Assembly (NCBI GenBank): GCA_944474755.1
Contig: OX104113.1
Coordinates: 25,238,432 to 25,302,431, forward strand
DNA: 64,000 nt
Origin: Limnoperna fortunei
Taxonomy: Eukaryota; Mollusca; Bivalvia; Mytilida; Modiolidae
Reading direction: 5' to 3'
Made by a program: the position numbers and the translations under genes
Shown: positions 13,001 to 23,162 of the stretch, piece after piece
How positions within the stretch are numbered: the stretch's first letter is position 1
Layout of the letters: the number at the start of each line of letters is the position of its first letter
The notes under the pieces: model-generated
Seen by the model: the letters and a program-made list of their open reading frames with translations, nothing else
The model's database searches: none
Told to the model about the DNA's origin: nothing

Positions 13001-15930
13001 TAAGATCTTTATTCGAGAAAAAATGTTGAAGAAAAAAGTTATCCCAGAATTGACTCGTGTACAAAATATACAAATAACGACTGAAAACATGTACAATAAC
13101 TCGAATATTTCTAAGCAGCAACACATTATTGTCGGAAAACATGATGAAAAATGCGATTAATTTTGATAGAGGGTGGCCTCCAGAAAATTCAAACGAACAA
13201 ACAACCCTTGAAGATAACTTTATTTTATTTTGGGAAACATTTGGATATTGCCTAAGGATGATACCATAACATTTTGGGCTCATTCTGACACTTCCAATGT
13301 TGCCTATAGGTTACAATTGCGCAATTATTTGTTTACATGACAACGGGAATTTTTTTACCCCAAGATAGTATGCAGAAGAAAATACACGGGGGCATCTGAT
13401 TGGATGTTGGAGTTCTGAAAATAGCAAAATTAAAAATTATAAACATTATTGATTGAAAATGTTCGATATTTGGACGGAAATTTTTACGAGCCTTGAAAAT
13501 TGAGCTTAAAACGATTAAAGAGGGAGGTTAGAAATTGTGTCAGTGCCATTTAAATGTCATTATTTCAACCAAAATTTTCGGTCATTTTTGCTGCATGACC
13601 TATACTTTCTTATTTGTTAATAATGAAGTTTTTCATTTCAATTTACACAAAAAACTGTTTTCCGGGGGTAAATTTTTGAGGTTTTTCGCACAAAGGAACT
13701 AAATTGCCAGGGGTACCATATGGGAAATGCATTGTAAATAATTGCGCTTTTGTAACCTATATGGAACTGAGATTTCTTCCAGAATACTTTATTTATTGAC
13801 CCATTTTTAATTCTAAAATTTGAATTCGTCACAGAATGTCAAGTTATGTATAAATTGTTTATTAATAACGATTTGTTAAAAAAATTATAGTCTGTTTCTA
13901 AAATATAAGTATTTATTCATGGGAAATCTAGGGTGGGCTACTATGACGAGCTTGTGCGGTGTTCTAGGTAAAAATTGTTGCTGACGTTTTTGGGGAAAGT
14001 TGTTTAATGCATTCAAATGCAGCATTTGACATCAAAAACACATATTTTATGCTAGGCTTAAGTCTCTTAGCCGAAATTTTTTGCTTTGACCTCTTTTCAG
14101 CCAAATTGAATTTTTGGGGTTTTAAGCAATTTAGTATGTTGTATCCATGAATGACATCGCCTTTGTTGAATTTGAATGCAGTTGGCTTTAATGGGACTGC
14201 TTCTGACATACGAACATGAAAAAGGAGTCACCAAGTATTATCATAGCTAGCTATAGTCTGTTTCAAAAATGTGGTTTTTCACAGATTCTACGAAAAATTC
14301 GTTTTCGGCCTTAAGATCTTTATTCGAGAAAAAATGTTGAAGAAGAAAGTTATCCCAGAATTGACTCGTGTACAAAATATACAAATAACGACTGAAAACA
14401 AGTACAATAACTCGAATATTTCTAAGCAGCAACACATTATTGTCGGAAAACATGATGAAAAATGCGATTAATTTTGATAGAGGGTGGCCTCCAGAAAATT
14501 CAAACGAACAAACAACCCTTGAAGATAACTTTATTTTATTTTGGGAAACATTTGGATATTGCCTAAGGATGATACCATAACATTTTGGGCTCATTCTGAC
14601 ACTTCCAATGTTGCCTATAGGTTACAATTGCGCAATTATTTGTTTACATGACAACGGGAATTTTTTTACCCCAAGATAGTATGCAGAAGAAAATACACGG
14701 GGGCATCTGATTGGATGTTGGAGTTCTGAAAATAGCAAAATTAAAAATTATAAACATTATTGATTGAAAATGTTCGATATTTGGACGGAAATTTTTACGA
14801 GCCTTGAAAATTGAGCTTAAAACGATTAAAGAGGGAGGTTAGAAATTGTGTCAGTGCCATTTAAATGTCATTATTTCAACCAAAATTTTCGGTCATTTTT
14901 GCTGCATGACCTATACTTTCTTATTTGTTAATAATGAAGTTTTTCATTTCAATTTTCACAAAAAAACTGTTTTCCGGGGGTAAATTTTTGAGGTTTTTCG
15001 CACAAAGGAACTAAATTGCCAAGGGTACCATATGGGAAATGCATTGTAAATAATTGCGCTTTTGTAACCTATATGGAACTGAGATTTCTTCCAGAATACT
15101 TTATTTATTGACCCATTTTTAATTCTAAAATTTGAATTCGTCACAGAATGTCAAGTTATGTATAAATTGTTTATTAATAACGATTTGTTAAAAAATTATA
15201 GTCTGTTTCTAAAATATAAGTATTTATTCATGGGAAATCTAGGGTGGGCTACTATGACGAGCTTGTGCGGTGTTCTAGGTAAAAATTGTTGCCGACGTTT
15301 TTGGGGAAAGTTGTTTAATGCATTCAAATGCAGCATTTGACATCAAAAACACATATTTTATGCTAGGCTTAAGTCTCTTAGCCGAAATTTTTTGCTTTGA
15401 CCTCTTTTCAGCCAAATTGAATTTTTGGGGTTTTAAGCAATTTAGTATGTTGTATCCATGAATGACATCGCCTTTGTTGAATTTGAATGCAGTTGGCTTT
15501 AATGGGACTGCTTCTGACATACGAACATGAAAAAGGAGTCACCAAGTATTATCATAGCTAGCTATAGTCTGTTTCAAAAATGTGGTTTTTCACAGATTCT
15601 ACGAAAAATTCGTTTTCGGCCTTAAGATCTTTATTCGAGAAAAAATGTTGAAGAAGAAAGTTATCCCAGAATTGACTCGTGTACAAAATATACAAATAAC
15701 GACTGAAAACAAGTACAATAACTCGAATATTTCTAAGCAGCAACACATTATTGTCGGAAAACATGATGAAAAATGCGATTAATTTTGATAGAGGGTGGCC
15801 TCCAGAAAATTCAAACGAACAAACAACCCTTGAAGATAACTTTATTTTATTTTGGGAAACATTTGGATATTGCCTAAGGATGATACCATAACATTTTGGG
15901 CTCATTCTGACACTTCCAATGTTGCCTATA

Positions 15931-16379
15931 GGTTACAATTGCGCAATTATTTGTTTACATGACAACGGGAATTTTTTTACCACAAGATAGTATGCAGAAG
16001 AAAATACACGGGGGCATCTGATTGGATGTTGGAGTTCTGAAAATAGCAAAATTAAAAATTATAAACATTATTGATTGAAAATGTTCGATATTTGGACGGA
16101 CATTTTTACGAGCCTTGAAAATTGAGCTTAAAACGATTAAAGAGGGAGGTTAGAAATTGTGTCAGTGCCATTTAAATGTCATTATTTCAACCAAAAATTT
16201 CGGTCATTTTTGCTGCATGACCTATACTTTCTTATTTGTTAATAATGAAGTTTTTCATTTCAATTTACACAAAAAACTGTTTTCCGGGGGTAAATTTTTG
16301 AGGTTTTTCGCACAAAGGAACTAAATTGCCAGGGGTACCATATGGGAAATGCATTGTAAATAATTGCGCTTTTGTAACC
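15931..16379. mobile_element. Terminal MITE copy forming the array border
   Basis: This last copy is complete to its right terminus, GTAACC at 16374-16379. Immediately afterwards comes non-satellite DNA beginning ATGTATGCC, instead of TATATGG and the rest of the unit. The satellite therefore ends precisely at the transposon end rather than at a random point in the unit. Confidence 0.9.
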
Positions 16380-16880
16380 ATGTATGCCATTGTCGGCCAT
16401 GTTTGTTTACCAAACAACAGTAAAATATAAAAGCCGATGTTCGGAACACATCTGTACTTTTCCCGGAAATTACATAAAAGACCGAGATTCAGTGTAAAAT
16501 ATGGAAATATACTGCACTTTATTGCTATATGAAATACAATGGGGAAAAAAATATTACTATATAATAATGCATTTTATTGAACAATGGACCTGTCGCTGTG
16601 TCGAATGTTAAGTAGCAGCGGAACCATGGTATCGCGCTTCTTTTAATTTTAAAAATAAATCATAAGCGCAAACATCTTGCAAGTATTATTTTTATTGCAA
16701 TAGGACTTTAAATTATTTATTTATAATGTTCACACCACATTCAATACTTGGTTTTACTTCCGAACATCCTATAACAGTCTCTAAATTCCAGTGGTCAAGT
16801 GACGTCTTTCTAAGTCATGATGGTGACGTCAAATGCATGTTATACATTTATATAATTTTTATAATTGTGCTCCTCTCCCC
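16380..16880. other. Array flank without a recognisable gene
   Basis: Single-copy-looking AT-rich DNA between the satellite border and a retroelement relic. A 75-codon plus-strand ORF (16726-16953) overlaps the relic in the wrong frame and is not supported as a gene. Nothing else is recognised. Confidence 0.6.
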
Positions 16881-17339
16881 GTCGACCTGTTTTTGTACTC
16901 TTATGAGGCTTAGTTACCAGAAGGTCTGCCGAAGAAGAAAGAAAAGACACTGACCAAGACCTTTAATGTAATATTCCGATGATGTTTTGTCCCTCAACAA
17001 TGCTAAATTTGGTGACTTTTTACATTCAATTCATCATAGCGAGCTTGAAAGTAAAGACAACACCAGTACACTAAGGACAGCCTCTTACTAAGACATACTT
17101 CTAGATATAGACTCAGGCAAACTACAAACTAGACTCTACTACAACTTTTCAACTGTCAACTTCCCGTTCATCGACAGCAACATCCAAGCAGCTTCAGCGT
17201 ATGGTGTGTACATTTCACAACTTATACGTTATTCTAGGTAGACCGATCACTGTTGTTGACTACTGAACTACTAAAACAAGGGTTTGATGTACCTAGGTTG
17301 ATGTTATCTCTCCACAAGTTCTATGGTCCTCACCATGAC
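16881..17339 (+). pseudogene. Decayed reverse transcriptase relic
   Basis: Conceptual translation in shifting frames gives pieces of a retroelement reverse transcriptase common in invertebrate genomes. They are, in order: LFLYSYEA (16887 on), then a lysine-rich stretch, DDVLSLNNAKFGDFLHSIH (the aspartate pair is the end of the catalytic YxDD-type box; the two residues before it are lost at a frameshift near 16980), TASY and DILLDID, VNFPFIDSNI, AYGVYISQLIRYSR, and finally LLKQGFDVPRLMLSLHKFYG. Stops occur after the YEA motif, after TASY and after RYSR. No intact ORF remains. The family resembles Penelope-like or related elements, but that assignment is from memory and uncertain. The 5' two thirds of the RT are not visible; the satellite begins about 500 bp upstream. 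Confidence 0.75.
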
Positions 17340-17642
17340 GAAAAAAAATCATCTCATCATTAAGCAGATTTTGATCACATGGCACATAATTGCCATAGAG
17401 ATAACTGCTCTATGCGGGCAGCTTTTGTCGCTGCGAAGTATTCTCACTATAAAAACAACAAGAACATTGACCCGTTTCTGATGATCGTAAAATGTAAACG
17501 TTACCGGCATAAATACTAAATCCATGTTGTGTTATCCTATAGTTAAGACGTTACGCATGAAATTGGTTATACCTAACGTTACAGAAAATTGTCGTCAAAA
17601 TGCCAGTTTGCGACGACGTTTTTGTCGCTTGATGTGCGTTCG

Positions 17643-17910
17643 GGATTTTTTTTTATTGTTTTGTTGTTTTTGTTTTTGTGTTTTTGTTTGTTTGTTTTTT
17701 TTTTAATTTATTGCTTTTTTTGTATTCTAACATTTTTTTTAATTTATAGCGCTTTTGGCGAGTCTTGGTCTCTAATTTAAATTCGTGGAAGTTTTTTTTC
17801 TTTTCTTTTAGAAACCATTTTCGGAATTTGAGCGCCTTTGATGAGTCATCTTCGATTCATAATCGTGAAATTTTAAAGTTGTTTATTTTTTCAGTGTGTG
17901 TGTGTGTGTG
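17643..17910. repeat. T-rich low-complexity tract and (TG)n
   Basis: Long runs of T with TTTG interruptions (17643-17760), followed by a short TG microsatellite at 17895-17910. The small ORFs here translate to low-complexity F/L/C strings and are rejected. Confidence 0.85.
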
Positions 17911-17979
17911 CATTTTTTTTAGAGGGGAATGGGATTTGCTTCATTTATAAAAAAAAGAAAAAAGAATGATACACAAGTT

Positions 17980-18740
17980 TTAAAAATTAATTTCATTTAA
18001 ACATTCTAAAACATTAAGATGCATTTCCTCTGTGATGCTTATTACATTGTTTGAAGCTAATTCAGAACAAATGTAAATAATTGAAGCAGCGGGCACGATC
18101 GCTTTTCTTTTAAGTAAGCGGTATTTAAATTGTGTGTTTGACTTTTCATAGTATAATCCACGAAAAACTTGTGTTCCTGCAGAGAATGAAGCGCCCCAAC
18201 TATCTGTCGTATCAACTTGTAGAATTTCCAAACCTTTTTCTACTCTTAGTAAATAGTATTCCTCATTTGCATCGTCGGTGAACAGCGCAACCACTTGGCC
18301 AGCCGATACTAATTCTTGCAAAGAATTTTGTTCATTTTCTTCGTCTTCGTGTTGTTCGTTAATGTTCTCTTCACTCATTTTCCATTCCGTATAACCACCG
18401 GTTTTTTTTACGTTGCAGCACTGGTCATACATATCATAATTGCAATTCAAGCAATAACAAGACAGTTCACTCATTGTTATTAAACCTCTGTTTGTCTGTC
18501 GGCCTGACCTTACTTGGTGAACTGATCGAATACTTGGGACCGGCTTAAAAGACAAGTTATCGTTTCGCGGTATTGTTTCTGCATATTTAAATATCCTTCT
18601 TTTGCAGAATGATCTAGGTTCCGTAAGGTTTGCGCTAGCAAAATCATAAAGATCTTTTGCTGATCTAATTTGAGCCTGTCCTCGTAAGATTGCATTATCG
18701 GCCTGTCTTTTTATAATCCCCCCGGCAGCATCTTGTGGCC
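17980..18740 (-). CDS. Transposase-like protein, 3' exon
   Basis: Last exon of the gene whose first recognised exon is 19443-20851. The minus-strand acceptor TTTTAATTGCAG precedes 18740. Joining across the intron preserves the frame: the upstream exon ends with the first base of a Gly codon and this exon supplies the other two. The join reads SHAKG-PQDAAGGIIKR, the expected continuation of a family motif usually seen as SHGKG followed by an acidic residue and GG. The frame then continues without a stop for about 252 residues, through a Lys/Arg-rich stretch, an acidic Glu/Asp-rich segment (around 18310-18400) and a C-terminal domain starting LQELVSAGQVVALF, to the stop at 17980. An internal Met at 18555 gives a 191-codon ORF but is not the real start. 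Function is inferred: an RNase H-like (DDE-type) transposase, active or domesticated. Confidence 0.72.
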
Positions 18741-19442
18741 CTGCAATTAAAACACAATAAGGGTATTAGTATGGAAAAGTATAATATACAGAAGCTATAT
18801 AAAAGTTCTTTATTATACTTCATGCAAAAATGCACGGTAGTTTTAATGGCTACAAGGCTATGTTAATTCAGTTGATTTTTATTAGCCCTCAATCATCAGC
18901 ATGTGTTTTCGCAATGGGTGTTCAAAATGCAAAAATTAACACCTGATCCGGAATTCGCGACTGTCACCGAATTGTTCCGGATAAGCTCAGAAGCAGCATT
19001 TATTGTCAAGAATTAATTTAACAACCAATATATTGGTAAAAGATTTATCAATTTTATTATTTATAAAAAAAAAAATCCAAGCATAATAAAAATCATTCCG
19101 CCCTTTTTGATTGGGGTATTATGAAGATTATCCTCGAAAAAATTTAGCACCCTCGACCACGTCTCGGGTGCATATTTTTTCTCTCTTGTGATAATCTACA
19201 ATATACACCTTTATCTTAGGGCAGTATGTTTTTGATTTTAATTCAAACCATAAAACCAAAACAATAATATACTAGTATGAAATACGTGTTCAAATATACA
19301 GAAAATAAATGAATAATAATAACTACAAAAATGCGATACAACTCTTTCTTTAAGTTCATTGCTTTCGTTTAAAAATGTTAGTTCAAACCAACACATACGA
19401 AGAAAATTTATTAATTCTAAATAAATAATTAATTATGATTAC
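18741..19442 (-). other. Intron of transposase-like gene
   Basis: A 702-bp intron with a GT donor (AAAAG|GTAATC on the minus strand at 19442) and an AG acceptor at 18741. It is AT-rich with no recognised element. Both sites are canonical and phase is preserved, which argues that this copy is not a processed pseudogene. Confidence 0.72.
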
Positions 19443-20851
19443 CTTTTGCATGTGAAGTTTCGAAGAAATTTCGTGTAAAATGTTGGGAACTAAAGTCATC
19501 AAATGCAGTTCTAATGTCTCCAAAACAATGCCTGCTCTTATACTGGGCTGCGCATCCGTCAGTAAACTCGTGTATCTCATTTACTGAATATGAAATGGAC
19601 TGTAGATATTCCGCTATATAGTTTCGAACTTGATGAACAAAATATTGATCGTGAACTAAATCCGGACTAATAACAAAAAACTGTTCTGTGATTATTTCCG
19701 GGAAGTCTTCCAAGCTATCAATGCCATCGTATTCTAATAGTGCATGTCTATGTATGATAGTAACATGGACCGAAACTTCAGTTTTTTGAAAATAGGCACT
19801 TTGTATCTCGGTACGCTCAGAACACCTATAGTTTTCACTAAAGTCGTGTACTAGAACACACTGCCTTTCTGGGAGATTTCTATAAAGATTCTGAAATTGT
19901 TCGTTTTGCCATGTAGCTCTATGTTGATGCAATGGAAACGTTTCAAGTAGTTTCCTTAAATATGCAAAAAGCTCACCGACTTTAGTTTCTTTTTTAACAA
20001 GCATAAGTTTCTTTATTGTCTTGTTGCCTTTCACATTTACGGTAACATTTTCAAATTTTTCCCATTTGATCAATTGCGCATCATCCGATACATTTACTTC
20101 TTCTGGCATAAATTTTAACTTCTCGACCCCACAATTCGAACAGTTTCTCTTAAGACATTCTAAGTTATGGAAACCATCATCTTTTTCACATAACGTATCA
20201 CTGACAATATCCGAAATGGAATCATATACAGGAAGATTTGAACACGGTTTTAAATTCAACATGATATTTACAACAGCACGTTTGTCTATCTTTTTGTCGA
20301 ACTGAGCGAACGAAATATGGTTTACATTTTTCAAACATTCTTTGTGAGACTTGAATAGATGGATTGTCTCTGATAAAGTCTAAATAAACATCAGTCTGCG
20401 TTTTCTCCAGAATGTGAGTCATATGGCTTGAATACGTTTTGGGACCGATGCGGACTCTTTTTATGTCTGCTTTGTTGCCAGTGGGTCTAGATATTCCAGG
20501 TTTAAGCCAGAACTCGTACATGATTTTCTTTGTCTCTGGTTTAAGGGCATCAGATCTGGTTTTCCTAGTGGTGTAAATCCAGCACGATTTTTCAGATTTA
20601 AGTATACTTGTCCTTATAGCATGACCGCGACTTACTCTTCTGACAGGTAATCCTAGTTTTCTTGCGAGTTTTTTTCTACATTTATTGTCTCTGATCTTTT
20701 CACCGCTTACTGATGATATTATAAGGTTCATAGTTTTTATTAAATTTATAGAGGAGTTAGTAGAAGTAAAAAACTGTTGCAGTGTTATTCGCATACTGTA
20801 TATTGTAGATTGGGTAAGACTTCCAATTGAACCCTCAATAAAAATGCGCAA
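19443..20851 (-). pseudogene. Transposase-like protein, 5' exon with one frameshift
   Basis: Two overlapping minus-strand frames together encode the N-terminal ~470 residues. The first (from about 20851) has a basic region CRKKLARKLG and a Cys-rich end CCCKYHVEFK. At an AAAA run (20248-20251) the sense moves to the next frame, which continues KPCSNLPVYDSISDI; one extra A explains this. The second frame has paired Cys motifs (CLKRNCSNCG), then VLVHDFSENY (Asp at about 19845) and EFTDGCAAQYKS (Asp at about 19560), the likely first two acidic residues of an RNase H-like fold, and ends NFFETSHAKG at the splice donor. I know this motif set from multicopy invertebrate transposase-like proteins but cannot name the superfamily. 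The true start is uncertain; earlier exons may exist to the right. It may be a young pseudogene, a sequencing error, or a programmed shift (least likely). Confidence 0.72.
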
Positions 20852-21210
20852 TGCATTAGACTATCACAAGATACATGGAGTTCACACGGCTCGCACTTGC
20901 CCAATTACGAAAAGCGTTTGTAAACTCACAAATAAGAAAAAAACAATATTAATTCTTCAAAACAAAACATTAAAACGTTCGCGCAAACCGCCCCTCCCCC
21001 ACCCCTTTTCCTATCTGTACGAGAGTATACATGTTAATAGTGTAGGAACTTACTTCTTTACCATTTTTTCCGAGCAATTGATATTTCATCAGCACTGAAA
21101 TACTTTGCTTCAACCTTTCTAACATCGAAATGGACGACACATACAGCGGCAGTGGAGTAACATTGGTATTGTAACCAGATTTTAAAAATGCTTTTTTATT
21201 AATATATTAA

Positions 21211-21679
21211 CATCCTCACAAGTCAGGGTTTCGGTGTCCACATGTGTCCACGAAACCCTGACAAACTTAGGTAGGAAATTCCCGGGCTAGAAGTCTCTAT
21301 TTTGATTGGCTACATCATACCTTAATGTAGCCAATCAAAAGCTCGCTTTCATTCACGATTTGGTTAGGGGATATCCCGATGTCGATGGTAAATAAACCAA
21401 ACGGATGTGTTGCGTAGACCATGTGAAAATCAGTGTATTTTGTACAGTAGTGTTAATAGTTTGTTATTACCGAGTTATTATTTAGTTGCGTTACGTTTTC
21501 TTCCCACTCAAGAATGATTAAGAACGACTACTGTACTTGCTTCTTTCAAGTAATTTCATTAGTTGATATTTTGAAGGATTGACGTCATACGAACATCTTC
21601 TAGACCGAGAATTTCCCAGCTAAGTTTGTCAGGGTTTCATGTACACTTGTGGACACAGAAACCTTGACTTGTGAGGATG
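21211..21679. mobile_element. Foldback MITE with ~85-bp inverted repeats
   Basis: The left arm from 21211 (CATCCTCACAAGTCAGGGTT) is matched by the right arm ending at 21679 in reverse complement. Homology extends inward about 85 bp to a shared CTAGAAG. Each arm also contains its own near-palindrome around the repeated GTGTCCAC/CAGGGTTTC motifs. Flanking ATATATTAA (21202-21210) and ATATATTTA (21680-21688) agree at 8 of 9 bases, a plausible 9-bp target duplication of Mutator type. No protein is encoded. Confidence 0.8.
21300..21341. repeat. Internal hairpin of the foldback MITE
   Basis: TTTTGATTGGCTACAT is followed after about ten bases by its exact reverse complement ATGTAGCCAATCAAAA. The stem is 16 bp and perfect, so the element has a nested second inverted repeat. 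Confidence 0.85.
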
Positions 21680-21750
21680 ATATATTTATTGAAAGAGAAA
21701 ATATTTTTTGTATAGAAATATTGCTAGTTTATTATAAATAATCAATTTTT

Positions 21751-23162
21751 GTCTCGCCTGCGACGAAGGTCGCTGGAGGCGAGACATATGTATGGGAATC
21801 CGGCGGCGGCGGCGGCGGCGTAAACACTTGACATCTTGCTTCATATCTTTGTAAGCCCAAGCCCTAGGTCCATCAAATTTGGTCCAGAGGTAGCTTATGA
21901 TGAGTACTTGCCAGTCAGTCACCTGTCACCTGACCTTGACCTCAATTTCACGGTCCAGTGACTACGTTAAAGTTTTTGGGTTACGACAGTTCCTCTGTAA
22001 CTATGCATGGTAGGATGACAATATTTGGTGTATAGGTTGCTGATGACTAGTACATGACTGTCTGGTAGGTGTCACCTGACCTTGACCTCAATTTCACGGT
22101 CCAGCGACTACGTTAAAGTTTTTGGGTTACGACAATTCCTCTGTAACTACGCATGGTAGGATGACAATATTTGGTGTATAGGTTGCTGATGACTAGTACA
22201 TGACTGTCTGGTAGGTGTCACCTGACCTTGACCTCAATTTCACGGTCCAGCGACTACGTTAAAGTTTTTGGGTTACGACAGTTCCTCTGTAACTACGCAT
22301 GGTAGGATGACAATATTTGGTGTATAGGTTGCTGATGACTAGTACATGACTGTCTGTTAGGTGTCACCTGACCTTGACCTCAATTTCACGGTCCAGCGAC
22401 TACGTTTAAGTTTTGGGGTTACGACAGTTCCTCTGTAACTACGCATGGTAGGATGACAATATTTGGTGTATAGGTTGCTGATGACTAGTACATGACTGTC
22501 TGGTAGGTGTCACCTGACCTTGACCTCAATTTCACGGTCCAGCGACTACGTTAAAGTTTTGGGGTTACGACAGTTCCTCTGTAACTATGCATGGTAGGAT
22601 GACAATATTAGGTGTATAGGTTGCTGATGACTAGTACATGACTGTCTGGTAGGTGTCACCTGACCTTGACCTCAATTTCACGGTCCAGCGACTACGTTAA
22701 AGTTTTGGGGTTATGACAGTTCCTCTGTAACTACGCATGGTAGGATGACAATATTTGGTGTATAGGTTGCTGATGACTAGTACATGACTGTCTGGTAGGT
22801 GTCACCTGACCTTGACCTCAATTTCACGGTCCAGCGACTGCGTTAAAGTTTTTGGGTTACGATAGTTCCTCTGTAACTACGCATGGTAGGATGACAATAT
22901 TTGGTATATAGGTTGCTGATTAATAGTACATGACTGTCTGGTAGGTTCCACCTGACCTTGACCTCAATTTCACGGTACAGTGACTACATTAAAGTTTTTG
23001 GGTTACGGCTGTTCCCTCTAACTATGCAGGGTATGGTGACAATATTTTGTATACAGGCCGCTGCTGATATTTAATACTATTTACGTAATGCTTATGACGA
23101 AATTTATTTTCGTTACTGATGCGGAATGCAGGCGAGACGTTTTTCTGTGTCCACACTTGTTT
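21751..23162 (+). mobile_element. Tandem-core element, pearl/Helentron-like
   Basis: It is bounded by GTCTCGCCTGC at 21751-21761 and its exact reverse complement GCAGGCGAGAC at 23128-23138. The left end also forms a local hairpin (GTCTCGCC ... GGCGAGAC, 21751-21785) followed by a (CGG)n tract at 21801-21820. The core is a 146-bp tandem repeat. After the right inverted repeat comes GTGTCCACACTTGTTT, a 3' end shared in modified form with two other elements in this window (28967-29979 and 51425-51608). This architecture recalls the bivalve 'pearl' elements described as non-autonomous Helitron/Helentron relatives; the match is by structure only. Confidence 0.65.
21924..23060 (+). repeat. 146-bp tandem repeat, about 8 copies
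   Basis: The phrase CTCAATTTCACGGT recurs at 21941, 22087, 22233, 22379, 22525, 22671, 22817 and 22963, exactly 146 bp apart each time. Central copies are almost identical; the first and last are more diverged, as expected if expansion acts from the middle. A diverged partial copy lies upstream from about 21830. Confidence 0.95.

Larger units (their letters stand above)
1..16379. repeat. Satellite array of ~1310-bp units, 12 units plus partial
   Basis: Direct head-to-tail repeats. Units begin (at TGTTCTAGGT) at 1, 1312, 2621, 3931, 5241, 6551, 7861, 9171, 10028, 11339, 12649, 13960 and 15271. Copies are nearly identical, differing by scattered single bases and a few one-base indels, so the array is young or homogenised. 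The left edge lies outside the window; the last unit is cut at 16379. Each full unit is an ~857-bp backbone plus a 450-bp inverted-repeat insertion with a 4-bp duplication. Short ORFs of 60-147 codons recur in every copy on both strands, but they overlap one another, match no family I recognise and are broken in some copies, so I do not call them genes. Shared private variants show two-unit higher-order duplications (see findings). Confidence 0.97.

Noticed and set aside
1..16379. Repeated 60-115-codon ORFs in each satellite unit, both strands
   Set aside because: They overlap each other, are broken in some copies by single substitutions, have no known motif, and recur only because the DNA repeats.
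18510..18695. Minus-strand 61-codon ORF
   Set aside because: Out of frame with the transposase-like exon that covers it.
20685..21098. Plus-strand ORF of 137 codons
   Set aside because: Partly antisense to the transposase-like exon and low-complexity; no motif.
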